From: Bryobacterales bacterium
Lineage (GTDB): Bacteria; Cyanobacteriota; Vampirovibrionia; Obscuribacterales; Obscuribacteraceae
DNA length: 7,985 bases
NCBI GenBank assembly: GCA_903970295.1
Contig: CAJCHQ010000496.1
Location: forward strand, 1-7,985
Reading direction: 5' to 3'
Under the pieces are notes generated by a model. The model was not told the origin of the DNA. It made no database searches and was given only the letters and a program-made list of their open reading frames with translations. The position numbers and the translations under genes are program-made. This document shows, piece after piece, positions 1-5,983 of the stretch (positions within the stretch are counted from its first letter, which is position 1; each line of letters begins with the position of its first letter).

Positions 1-167
1 TGGTTGAAAAAGGAATTGCCGGAGACGAGTGCGAGCTCTGGTTCGGCAACTGGCGGCTCAGGGGAAATATGCAAAAGTACACCCCCCTCGGTTCCGCAGG
101 TTCTGGGCAACCGCCACGGCCGAGAATCAGATTCGAGCTCAAAGGTGTGGTCGAGAAAACGATATAA
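1..167 (+). CDS. 3' end of an unrecognised protein gene (5' truncated)
   Basis: From base 3 one frame stays open to a TAA at 165-167, giving 54 residues of a protein whose start lies outside the window. The C-terminus looks globular: CELWFGNWRL early on, and a charged/hydrophobic alternating end, RIRFELKGVVEKTI. A competing frame from base 1 stays open to a TAA at 187-189. Its product is rich in Ser, Gly and Lys without hydrophobic structure, and its stop would fall inside the hairpin at 169-200. I prefer the first frame because its stop lies one base before that hairpin and its residue pattern is more protein-like. I recognise no family. The gene converges with the histone-like gene. Confidence 0.45.
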   Translation, partial: VEKGIAGDECELWFGNWRLRGNMQKYTPLGSAGSGQPPRPRIRFELKGVVEKTI

Positions 168-168
168 A

Positions 169-200
169 ATGTCCACGCTTCGGATCTAAAGCGTGGACAT
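169..200 (-). terminator. Perfect 12-bp hairpin, probable terminator
   Basis: ATGTCCACGCTT (169-180) and its exact reverse complement (189-200) flank an 8-base loop, giving a 12-bp stem without mismatch. Read on the minus strand, the stem is followed at once by a T-rich run (TTTATATCGTTTTC), as in an intrinsic terminator for the histone-like gene ending 60 bases upstream. On the plus strand it begins one base after the TAA of the left gene, but no immediate T-run follows. It may serve both convergent genes, better in the minus direction. Confidence 0.6.
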
Positions 201-260
201 GATTTGAGAATTTCATTTTGGCAGACCGAGTGGGCACTGCGATGATTTAAACGAGTGCGT

Positions 261-590
261 CTATTTCGCCCGTTTCTTAGCTGGATTCTTGGTGGCTTTT
301 TTCGCAGATTTTTTGGGTCTCTTGACTGCAGTTTTCTTGGTCGCCGCCTTCTTCGTGGCAGATTTTTTGGTTGCCGCAGCTTTACCACGTTTCTTGGGCG
401 CTGCTGCCTTCGCTTTCCTGGGCTTCGCCGCGGACTTCTTCTTTGATTTCGAGTCAGCCGCCACCAGGTTGTACAGCGCATTGATCGCATGCTTGAACCT
501 TGTTGGAACTTCTTCTGCCGCGCCGGATATGTTGTTATTCAACCACTCCATGTGCTCCTTGAATTCGGCGTCGTGTTTTGATTTTGCCAT
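261..590 (-). CDS. Histone H1-like Lys/Ala-rich DNA-binding protein
   Basis: The 109-residue protein has two parts. Residues 1-46 form a mixed helical head (HMEWLNNNI, then VPTRFKHAINALYNLV). Residues 47-109 are almost only Lys, Ala, Arg, Thr, Ser and Pro, with repeated ATKK/AKK units, as in the C-terminal tail of eukaryotic histone H1 and the bacterial Hc1/Hc2 and AlgP-type proteins. Such tails bind DNA through charge, so a role in nucleoid compaction is likely; this is inference from composition. The frame is open to a further ATG at 641, but I place the start at 590 because GGAGGT lies at 595-600, four bases ahead. The head is acidic-to-neutral and may mediate self-association. I cannot assign it to a named head-domain family. 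It could also be a ribosome- or RNA-associated basic protein. Confidence 0.82.
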   Translation of the reverse strand: MAKSKHDAEFKEHMEWLNNNISGAAEEVPTRFKHAINALYNLVAADSKSKKKSAAKPRKAKAAAPKKRGKAAATKKSATKKAATKKTAVKRPKKSAKKATKNPAKKRAK

Positions 591-594
591 TATG

Positions 595-600
595 ACCTCC
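595..600 (-). promoter_or_regulatory. Ribosome binding site that fixes the histone-like gene start
   Basis: GGAGGT on the minus strand, four bases before the ATG at 590. It overrules the upstream ATG codons at 641 and 602 in the same frame, which would add 17 or 4 residues. Confidence 0.75.
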
Positions 601-677
601 ATGTTTGTCACTTGCTTCTTTTCCACATCGACGAAATTCATTAAACCCGAGCGACATGTGAAAGTTACAAACCAATG

Positions 678-683
678 ATTATA
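678..683 (-). promoter_or_regulatory. Candidate -10 box for the histone-like gene
   Basis: An exact TATAAT on the minus strand, about 90 bases ahead of the ATG at 590, would give a leader of about 80 bases. I see no good -35 hexamer at the usual distance, so it is a candidate only. Confidence 0.35.
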
Positions 684-744
684 GACTCAAATCGATGCAA
701 GCACCTCCATTTGCTATCATGGGTCTAAGATCACACAAGGCGCA

Positions 745-750
745 TATAAC
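745..750 (+). promoter_or_regulatory. Candidate -10 box for the membrane TPR gene
   Basis: TATAAC (5 of 6 to consensus) on the plus strand lies about 40 bases ahead of the ATG at 791. No convincing -35 is visible. If real, it excludes the in-frame ATG codons at 695 and 719. Confidence 0.25.
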
Positions 751-790
751 AGTGTCGAAGTTTTCCCTCTCGACGGTTAAATCTACGGCA

Positions 791-1855
791 ATGCAGCCGG
801 TCATGCTGCGTGCATTGACTTATTCGATCGTGATGGTCCTCCTTGTGATTTGGCTCTCGTTTCAGGCAATTCAATTACTTTCCTTAGGCTCTTATTGGCT
901 GGCGATTGCTTATTCGACATTAGCTTTTTGGACATTCTGGAGTTTCGGCTCAATTCCGATCGAGACTGCAGTTGCCTTTCGCATAAAAGACCTGGAGCGG
1001 ACTAATGACTATGCAGCAGCAGAGCTATTTTGCGTGCGAGCTGCTTTGTTATGGCAAGCGCTGCATCTGCCGCGTGACGGTCGTTATGGTTTATTCTGTT
1101 CGAACATTGCTCTGACGCAAGGATTTCAAGGAAAATACGAAAGCGCCGAGTTCCACTTGCGTGAAGCCGTAAGGCTGGTCGAGCAACACCCAGCGTTAAG
1201 TCGGCACGAACTTTTCGCTGTTCCGATTAACAATCTGGCACTGGTTTGCGCGATTCGTGGCAAATATACAGAAGCCGAACATCTTGCTAAGAAAGCGCTG
1301 GAAATTTCATTAACGGGTAAAGCCGGCGAGTCCTCCGGAGCGGCTTTGCCACTTTTTACTTTGTCCCTAACCGCTCTCAAACTCGAGCGGCTTGAAGAGG
1401 CTGAGGAGTATTTATTTCGCGCTGAAAACTTGCTGTCGCGCTTACCGGCACCGTATTATATGTTGCGTCAGAGTGTTGATAACGCGCAAGTTAGTTGTCA
1501 GCTCGCACTAGCCTTGTTGCGCGCGAAACAAGACAGAATGGACGACTCTGTTGCATTGGCGAAAAACATAGTTGAGGGCTTCCAACATAATCAACTCGAG
1601 TTGTCGACGAACCACGTGCAAATCGTCGCCGAGCTTGCAGAAATATTGATGATACGGAACGAACCAACCCTTGCTGAATACCTATTAGAACGAGCCTATG
1701 CAGTGGTAATTCATCAGTCGAATCACCCAGATGCTCTCCTTCTTCAAAATGTCTATTCGAAATTGTTAACTATGACAAATCGCGCGATTGAAATTCCTGA
1801 TATGCAGCGATGGGTGCGACCGGTGTTAATCGAAGACCCTTTGCTTGGCAGCTGA
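791..1855 (+). CDS. Membrane-anchored TPR protein
   Basis: The 354-residue protein starts with two hydrophobic segments (about residues 9-30 and 33-53), so it is probably held in the inner membrane with the rest on one side. Residues about 65-330 are helical with TPR-like hairpins: around 117-131 (YESAEFHLREAVRL), 147-173 (NNLALVCAIRGKYTEAEHLA), 188-214 (LERLEEAEEYLFRAENLL) and 277-306 (AEYLLERAYAVV). TPR arrays bind partner proteins; no catalytic motif is visible. The frame is open up to ATG 695. I chose 791 because the longer N-terminus is polar and unremarkable, and the membrane segment then sits at the N-terminus as expected. No clear Shine-Dalgarno precedes either start. Its third codon positions look more AT-rich than those of the other genes here. 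It converges with the next gene with only 31 bases between stops. The partner is unknown. Confidence 0.8.
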   Translation: MQPVMLRALTYSIVMVLLVIWLSFQAIQLLSLGSYWLAIAYSTLAFWTFWSFGSIPIETAVAFRIKDLERTNDYAAAELFCVRAALLWQALHLPRDGRYGLFCSNIALTQGFQGKYESAEFHLREAVRLVEQHPALSRHELFAVPINNLALVCAIRGKYTEAEHLAKKALEISLTGKAGESSGAALPLFTLSLTALKLERLEEAEEYLFRAENLLSRLPAPYYMLRQSVDNAQVSCQLALALLRAKQDRMDDSVALAKNIVEGFQHNQLELSTNHVQIVAELAEILMIRNEPTLAEYLLERAYAVVIHQSNHPDALLLQNVYSKLLTMTNRAIEIPDMQRWVRPVLIEDPLLGS

Positions 1856-1886
1856 CCATAGCTGTGAGTCATCGCTAAAATATTTT

Positions 1887-2711
1887 CTAGACCTTTTGGG
1901 GAATTCTAGTTCCGGAAACATCTTGCGCTACCGCTCTGGGAAAGAGCTTGCGTCTGTTGTGGTAGATCAAAATTGCAGCAATCGGCGTTCCGACCACAAT
2001 TGCAAACGCCGCAACAACGATCGCAAACAAGATTGTGGTCAAGAGTCCGACCAACCTATCGATTTTTCCGTCCAGCGCGTTAAGTGGCTTAGAGAGGCCC
2101 ATCAGGGGCTCTTGCAAATCATGAAGTGGTTTTTGTAACTCACTGACCTTTTTGCGCATCTCGATCAGATCTGATCGCACGCCAGTCATCTGATTTGAAA
2201 TTGGACCCATCTTTGTTTGAACGCCACCGACCTGCCCGTCGACGCTATCCAATCTCTTCTTCATGGCTCCCATTTTGGTCTCGACACTGGCCATCTTTTT
2301 TTGCAGACCCAGCATTGGCGGTTGCAGTCCAGCAATCGGTCCCTCTAATTTCATGATCTGTTGTTCCAACTGTGTACTGTTTTTCTCGAGTTGTACAAGT
2401 GGTTGCAACAGTTTTTTGATCGGGTGAAAACCGTGGATTTTTGCTTCCGGCACCGGCAGCTGCAGATCTTTCGGCTTTATATTTACGCCGGCGATGCGAT
2501 TGACAGCTGCTGCTGTGTCGGCATTTTCTCCGGCCTGATGTGGACTGATTTTTTTCTTGTGCTCGGTCGAATCTTTTTTGGACCGGTCCTGTTCAGCGTC
2601 GGGGGCCGCTGTTGCCTGCAAGTCGACGCCGTTGTTTTGTCCACTTACGGGCATCCACATCATGGCGCTAACAGCCGAGACAAGGCAGGTCGCTTTCAGA
2701 TTCGAATTCAT
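1887..2711 (-). CDS. Exported heptad-repeat (coiled-coil-like) protein with C-terminal membrane anchor
   Basis: 274 residues; I recognise no family. Residues 1-24 look like a Sec signal peptide, with possible cleavage after VSG. Residues 25-95 are polar and probably disordered. From residue 101 to 220 a seven-residue pattern runs unbroken, with a hydrophobic residue every seventh position (L101, L108, L115, L122 ... L213, L220) and a second four residues later (L105, I119, I126, M133 ... I217). Residues 221-250 are a membrane span, followed by HNRRK and a short tail. The expected layout is a long rod outside the membrane, a C-terminal anchor and a small cytoplasmic tail. Six prolines all occupy the same heptad position, which is unusual for a coiled coil. 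AGGAG at 2717-2721 lies five bases before the ATG. It could be a spacer or tether in the envelope, or interact with a partner rod; the function is unknown. Confidence 0.8.
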   Translation of the reverse strand: MNSNLKATCLVSAVSAMMWMPVSGQNNGVDLQATAAPDAEQDRSKKDSTEHKKKISPHQAGENADTAAAVNRIAGVNIKPKDLQLPVPEAKIHGFHPIKKLLQPLVQLEKNSTQLEQQIMKLEGPIAGLQPPMLGLQKKMASVETKMGAMKKRLDSVDGQVGGVQTKMGPISNQMTGVRSDLIEMRKKVSELQKPLHDLQEPLMGLSKPLNALDGKIDRLVGLLTTILFAIVVAAFAIVVGTPIAAILIYHNRRKLFPRAVAQDVSGTRIPQKV

Positions 2712-2734
2712 TCAAACTCCTGGTACTGCATAGA

Positions 2735-2764
2735 TCGACACTAGGGGTCGACACTAGGGGTCGA
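2735..2764. repeat. Two tandem 13-bp repeats upstream of the heptad-protein gene
   Basis: TCGACACTAGGGG occurs twice without mismatch (2735-2747, 2748-2760), followed by the first four bases of a third copy. The array ends 24 bases before the ATG of the heptad-protein gene, in its likely leader or promoter. It may be a protein-binding site or a slippage product. Confidence 0.8.
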
Positions 2765-2893
2765 GATTTCAGATCAAGCACGCTCGAACGCACCTGACCG
2801 GCATTTGCGAGCGAGCCGTAACAGAATTCAGAGCAAGCGATGCAGAGGCGCACAGAAGCATCTGCGCATCTTAATGCTCAATCAGTAACTCGA

Positions 2894-3226
2894 TCAGCCG
2901 TGAGTAGGCTCGGATGTAAAAAGCTTCGAGCTATCTTCCGCTATGTCGCTGACATTTTCTGCAAACTTGGAAATAGTCTCTTTGGCGATCGTCTTTGCTT
3001 TATTTGCAGAAATCGAGGCTTGCTTAAATCTGTTCCCAGCTTCATCGAGAAACTCTTCTCCATGTTCTACAGCACTGTGTAAAATCTCCCGCCCCTCGCT
3101 GAGTACTTCAGCCTTGCTGGTTTGGAAGTGTTCCAATATGTCTTTGCGCAGCTCCGACCCTTTTCGCGGCGCCCACAGAGTGCCAATTACGTAACCAATT
3201 CCTAGGGCGAATAAATAACCTTTCAA
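2894..3226 (-). CDS. YtxH-like small membrane protein
   Basis: The 110-residue protein begins MKGYLFALGIGYVIGTLWAP followed by RKGSELRKDI. This is the layout of the YtxH / general stress protein family: one short Gly-rich membrane helix, then an 'APxxGxxxRxxI' motif and a long amphipathic, charged helix. Residues 30-110 are Glu/Lys/Ala-rich and helical (EVLSEGREILHSAVEHGEEF). In other bacteria members are often stress-induced and sit at the membrane; their molecular role is not settled. The frame is open to an ATG at 3265, but I choose the TTG at 3226 because GGAGGT (3231-3236) lies four bases ahead and the product then matches the family N-terminus exactly. It lies upstream of the heptad-protein gene on the same strand, 182 bases away. 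Co-transcription is possible but not shown. Confidence 0.8.
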   Translation of the reverse strand: MKGYLFALGIGYVIGTLWAPRKGSELRKDILEHFQTSKAEVLSEGREILHSAVEHGEEFLDEAGNRFKQASISANKAKTIAKETISKFAENVSDIAEDSSKLFTSEPTHG

Positions 3227-3230
3227 AACA

Positions 3231-3236
3231 ACCTCC
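3231..3236 (-). promoter_or_regulatory. Ribosome binding site selecting a TTG start
   Basis: GGAGGT on the minus strand, four bases before TTG at 3226; the spacing is the same as in the histone-like gene. It lies inside the reading frame of the longer 3265 candidate, which argues against that candidate. Confidence 0.75.
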
Positions 3237-3529
3237 TGGTAATGCGCTGCAACCATAGGAGGCAAGACCTACGGGATATCGCGACGTATTTTTAACAGAC
3301 TAGCTAAGCCATCCGCCACGACCTTGTGCTTCATGACGCGAAAAGATGGGAAAGTTTCCGGCTCCTCAACATTTATTTCTCTTTCTCCTACATGCGATCG
3401 AGCTCGACCATCGCGGGCAGCGTATGTATTTCCGTATTTCCCGATATGTCACGTACCTGTCAGAGATCTTTCGCACAATAGGGCGAATGCACAAGCCAAG
3501 TTTGGCAACATCGTGTGAGTAAATCGATT

Positions 3530-3534
3530 AGGAG
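3530..3534 (+). promoter_or_regulatory. Ribosome binding site for the duplicated-domain gene
   Basis: AGGAG five bases before ATG 3540. It overlaps the upstream GTG at 3534, which therefore is not the start. Confidence 0.75.
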
Positions 3535-3539
3535 TGAGC

Positions 3540-4421
3540 ATGGCGTCAGACACACCTGTAGGGAAACCGCAGACTGAATTGTTCCTTTTGCCGAAAGAAC
3601 AGCAGCGTTGGGAGGCAATCACCACAGCGCTGAATTCGCCAGTGCCACAGCAAGACCAGTCTCACCCGGAGGCTCAACATGTCGCAGCTCTAGCCAAAGA
3701 GGCTGATACGACTTCCGATCGCTCCATACGCGATAACGACATGCGTGATCTCCGAGCAGCACTTCAAGCGATGCAGGGTGACCCAGTTGCACAAAGGCAA
3801 ATAATTGCCGAGGCAGACAAATTGCTCGAGGGCAGTGGCTTGACAATCGCTCAATCGCAAGGCGAAATCTGGGAAGGGAAGAAAGACGCGAATGGCAAAT
3901 ACCAACCCACAGACCTCTTGGCTGGTGGCAACTTCTCAGTGAAATCGATTAGAGATCAGCCCGCAATCATCGCGACAGATGGCCCCCCCGTGAATATGAT
4001 CACAAAAGAAGAGAGGCTCAAGCAACAGCGCGCAGACGAAGCCGCGCTGCTTAAGCCAGTCGATGGCACCAAATCTGATGCGCAAGAAGCCCAACGCATC
4101 GCCGACCTGGCTAGAAAACTAGATGCCCGCCGCGCTCAAGAAGCCGAAATCCGACATGATATTCCTGGAGCTAATCCTCCTCACGATTGGCGTCAGACCG
4201 CCGAGCTTGGCAAAGAACTCAAGAAAATTACGGCAAAGAACGATCCTGAGCTGCTTAAAGGCACACTTGCCGCAGCCAATAAACTCCTGGAACAGGACGG
4301 TATCAAGCTCGGTATCAATCAAGGAAGAATAATTGAAGGCAAAAAATATCACGGTTACGAATCAACAGGCTACCACCTGCAACAGTCATGGGACATCACC
4401 ACGCTAAATGAAGTGTATTGA
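3540..4421 (+). CDS. Soluble protein with an internally duplicated domain, unknown function
   Basis: 293 residues, no signal peptide or membrane segment, rich in Ala, Gln, Lys, Asp and Glu; probably cytoplasmic. I do not recognise a family. The sequence contains two related halves. Residues about 70-123 (DLRAAL, then AEADKLLEGSGLTI, then SQGEIWEGKKDANGKY) resemble residues about 222-278 (ELGKEL, then AAANKLLEQDGIKL, then NQGRIIEGKKYHGYES). The pattern in both is a helix, 'A.KLLE..G..L', then '.QG.I.EGKK...Y'. Each copy is preceded by a similar helix (AQHVAALAKEAD at 45; AQRIADLARKLD at 184), so the whole unit of about 80-95 residues seems to have been duplicated. The linker (125-183) is charged and disordered-looking. 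The gene stands alone on the plus strand, convergent with the next gene, with 114 non-coding bases between the stops and no strong terminator hairpin there. Confidence 0.75.
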   Translation: MASDTPVGKPQTELFLLPKEQQRWEAITTALNSPVPQQDQSHPEAQHVAALAKEADTTSDRSIRDNDMRDLRAALQAMQGDPVAQRQIIAEADKLLEGSGLTIAQSQGEIWEGKKDANGKYQPTDLLAGGNFSVKSIRDQPAIIATDGPPVNMITKEERLKQQRADEAALLKPVDGTKSDAQEAQRIADLARKLDARRAQEAEIRHDIPGANPPHDWRQTAELGKELKKITAKNDPELLKGTLAAANKLLEQDGIKLGINQGRIIEGKKYHGYESTGYHLQQSWDITTLNEVY

Positions 4422-4535
4422 TGCGTTACAGCGATCAGACCCGCCCATAAGTCACCGGCCGCCCCTGTTAAACAAGGACAGCCGGATAACTGGAAGAGGA
4501 CGTTGCAAACTTTGTAGGTTCAAGTGACGTTTAAA

Positions 4536-5708
4536 TCACGATGCTGGTGGGGCATCAACCTGCGCCGGCAGAGGCTCGACGTGAGTTGTTGGAGCATCCA
4601 CCGCACGATTCCCGGTGGGAAAGAATGTCGGCGCATTGACATCGCCCGGATCTACATGGATAGCCTGGATGGAGGTGCCGTCACTGTATCCATCTGACGA
4701 AGGTCCGACATCTAACCTCTTTCCGGCCACAGTGCCACCGACTCCGGCTGCGATTCCCGAATCAGGTCCGAGCAAGGTAGCTCGGCCACCACCTCTCGCT
4801 CCCACAACATTGAGGAGACTACCGTTGCCACCGCCATAGACGCCGACGCCTCTTTCGTCGATGGAAACACCAGCGTCGCCCTGTCCTTGAGCAATCAGAG
4901 CTTTGCCGCGGAAATCGCCGTCGGCACCTGTGTTCTTGCCCAGACGCGCGCTGACATCGAGGTCGCCGCCCGCTAGATTCAAGAAATTGGCACCGGCACC
5001 ACCTTCACCGTGTAGCCCATCTTGGTTGATACCAACTTCAGCGCCGACTCTGGCATGAAGTGGCTTGAATCCAGGAAATATCTCGACCTTGCCCCCGGTT
5101 TGTCCACCGAGTTCACCCTCGCCTTGGAAAATCTTGGGGATATTGATACCGCCCTCCAGCGATATATGGCTGTTGACACCGACATGAGCTAATCCAAATA
5201 TATTCAGGTCCCAGTGCTTGACCGGTGGCTGATGCCATGCGGCGTTGTAGCCGGGGGTGTTAGGCTCGGGCGGTGCCAAAGCGGCAGCGGGGTCACCCTG
5301 GGGAGCGATCGCGGCAGTTGCTTCACCCGGCGGTGGAGGCGGTGCTTCAGCTGCTGGAGGGGGAGGTGGTGCTTCAGCCGCTGGAGGAGGAGGTGGTGCT
5401 GCCTGTGCCGCTGCTCGAGCCGCTTGCTCAGCTTCCAACTCTCTCTGCAGCTCGGCCTTCGCGGCAGCGTCTCGCTTCTCCTGAGCCACTCGTTTTTGCT
5501 CGGCGTCGATTTCCTTCATCGCTTCGTCCCAGGCTTTTCGATCATCCTTCACGATTCGCGCCTTCTCATCGACCGCAAACTTTATTTTGTCAGGATCCTG
5601 GGAACTCCAGGCTTCAAACGCTAGCTTCGAATCGGCGACGTCTTTCTGGAAATCATGATGATGTAGTGCGTGAGTGTGATTGTCGCCGGTAGTTGTCGAA
5701 TTTTCCAT
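4536..5708 (-). CDS. Three-part protein: charged helix, poly-proline repeats, Gly-rich beta repeats
   Basis: 390 residues, no signal peptide. Residues 9-19 form a His-rich patch (HTHALHHHD). Residues 20-104 form a highly charged Ala/Glu/Lys/Arg helix. Residues 105-127 are three PPPPP blocks separated by AAEA, a stiff spacer as seen in TonB-like or surface proteins. Residues 165-340 are rich in Gly with alternating hydrophobic residues, suggesting a beta structure. Within this, 225-257 (VGINQDGLHGEGG, LNLAGG, ARLG) and 281-314 (VSIDERGVGVYGGG, LNVVGA, TLLG) align as repeats. The last 50 residues are Pro/Asp/Ala-rich. Start ATG 5708 has GGAGA six bases upstream. I recognise no family. Export through a leaderless route, or an intracellular scaffold, are both possible; nothing visible proves either. 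It lies downstream of the exported TPR gene on the same strand, 265 bases away. Confidence 0.75.
   Translation of the reverse strand: MENSTTTGDNHTHALHHHDFQKDVADSKLAFEAWSSQDPDKIKFAVDEKARIVKDDRKAWDEAMKEIDAEQKRVAQEKRDAAAKAELQRELEAEQAARAAAQAAPPPPPAAEAPPPPPAAEAPPPPPGEATAAIAPQGDPAAALAPPEPNTPGYNAAWHQPPVKHWDLNIFGLAHVGVNSHISLEGGINIPKIFQGEGELGGQTGGKVEIFPGFKPLHARVGAEVGINQDGLHGEGGAGANFLNLAGGDLDVSARLGKNTGADGDFRGKALIAQGQGDAGVSIDERGVGVYGGGNGSLLNVVGARGGGRATLLGPDSGIAAGVGGTVAGKRLDVGPSSDGYSDGTSIQAIHVDPGDVNAPTFFPTGNRAVDAPTTHVEPLPAQVDAPPAS
5328..5396 (-). repeat. Coding tandem repeat PPPPPAAEA (27-bp period)
   Basis: Two full 27-bp units and a third PPPPP block, encoding residues 105-127 of the Pro/Gly-rich protein. 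The two full units are nearly identical at the DNA level, so copy number could change by slippage. The third block uses more divergent proline codons. Confidence 0.85.
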
Positions 5709-5973
5709 TACGCATCTCCAATAGGGAAGTCAAGTCGCAGCAAATCAGCAGACAGCCACTGTCGTTGTTACTGTTTTAGTTCGAATTGCAAAAGGGCTGA
5801 GGCAAACCGCGTTTTCGCAGTAAGGTCACTTTAGGGTTCGAAAGTTACACGAGAGTTACACGAAGCAGTTTTGTTAGCGTAGGATTCCCATGCTGACTGG
5901 TCTTAACCTACCTGAAAAACCTGCCTGCATTGGTCCGCGGCTATTTCAAAGCTCTGCCACTTCGGGAATGCGG
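5709..5973. other. Intergenic region of 265 bp with an 11-bp direct repeat
   Basis: This is the upstream region of the Pro/Gly-rich gene and the downstream region of the exported TPR gene. I see no small gene and no strong intrinsic terminator. The main structure is the direct repeat at 5843-5864. No convincing -35/-10 pair was found by eye. Confidence 0.5.
5843..5864. repeat. 11-bp direct repeat, two copies
   Basis: AGTTACACGAG (5843-5853) is followed directly by AGTTACACGAA (5854-5864). The period of 11 bp is about one helical turn, so both copies face the same side of the DNA. The repeat lies about 135 bases before the start of the Pro/Gly-rich gene, which would suit an activator or repressor site; this is inference. 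Confidence 0.7.
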
Positions 5974-5983
5974 CTATTTCAAA
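5937..5983. repeat. 14-bp direct repeat spanning a duplicated stop codon
   Basis: GCGGCTATTTCAAA occurs at 5937-5950 and 5970-5983, exactly 33 bases apart. On the minus strand each copy reads TTG AAA TAG in the frame of the exported TPR gene. The first TAG is the stop of that gene, and the second comes 11 codons later. Confidence 0.85.

Larger units (their letters stand above)
3227..3539. other. Divergent intergenic region of 313 bp
   Basis: It lies between the starts of the YtxH-like gene and the duplicated-domain gene, so promoters for both must be here; I could not pick a convincing -35/-10 pair for either. It contains a dyad GCGAT (3394-3398) / ATCGC (3410-3414) around the palindrome TCGAGCTCGA, and a tandem 8-bp repeat GTATTTCC (3426-3433, 3434-3441). 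A 64-codon open frame (3324-3518) shows no ribosome site or protein-like pattern, and I regard it as chance. Confidence 0.6.

Noticed and set aside
4..189. 61-codon frame starting at TTG 4 as the left gene
   Set aside because: The alternative frame ending at 167 gives a more globular sequence and ends just before the hairpin; I keep this as the less likely reading.
289..678. Plus-strand open frame encoding a hydrophobic Phe/Ala/Leu-rich protein
   Set aside because: It is the antisense of the Lys/Ala codons of the histone-like gene; the minus-strand gene has a ribosome site and a known composition.
2361..2744. 127-codon plus-strand open frame rich in Cys and Phe
   Set aside because: It is antisense to the heptad-protein gene, which has a signal peptide, regular heptads and a ribosome site.
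2735..2764. Short repeats as a CRISPR array
   Set aside because: The 13-bp copies are directly adjacent with no spacers, and no cas-like gene is present.
2835..2880. Hairpin downstream of the YtxH-like gene
   Set aside because: Only an interrupted stem with a two-base bulge and no T-run; not strong enough to call a terminator.
3324..3518. 64-codon open frame in the divergent intergenic region
   Set aside because: No ribosome site, irregular composition, and it occupies the space where promoters of both flanking genes must lie.
4422..4535. Possible terminator between the convergent genes (CCGG ... CTGT / ACAG ... CCGG)
   Set aside because: The pairing needs a six-base bulge and no T-run follows on either strand.
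5214..5692. Three overlapping plus-strand open frames of 75-139 codons
   Set aside because: They are antisense to the Pro/Gly-rich gene; the Gly-rich and Cys/Arg-rich products are what reversed proline and alanine codons give.
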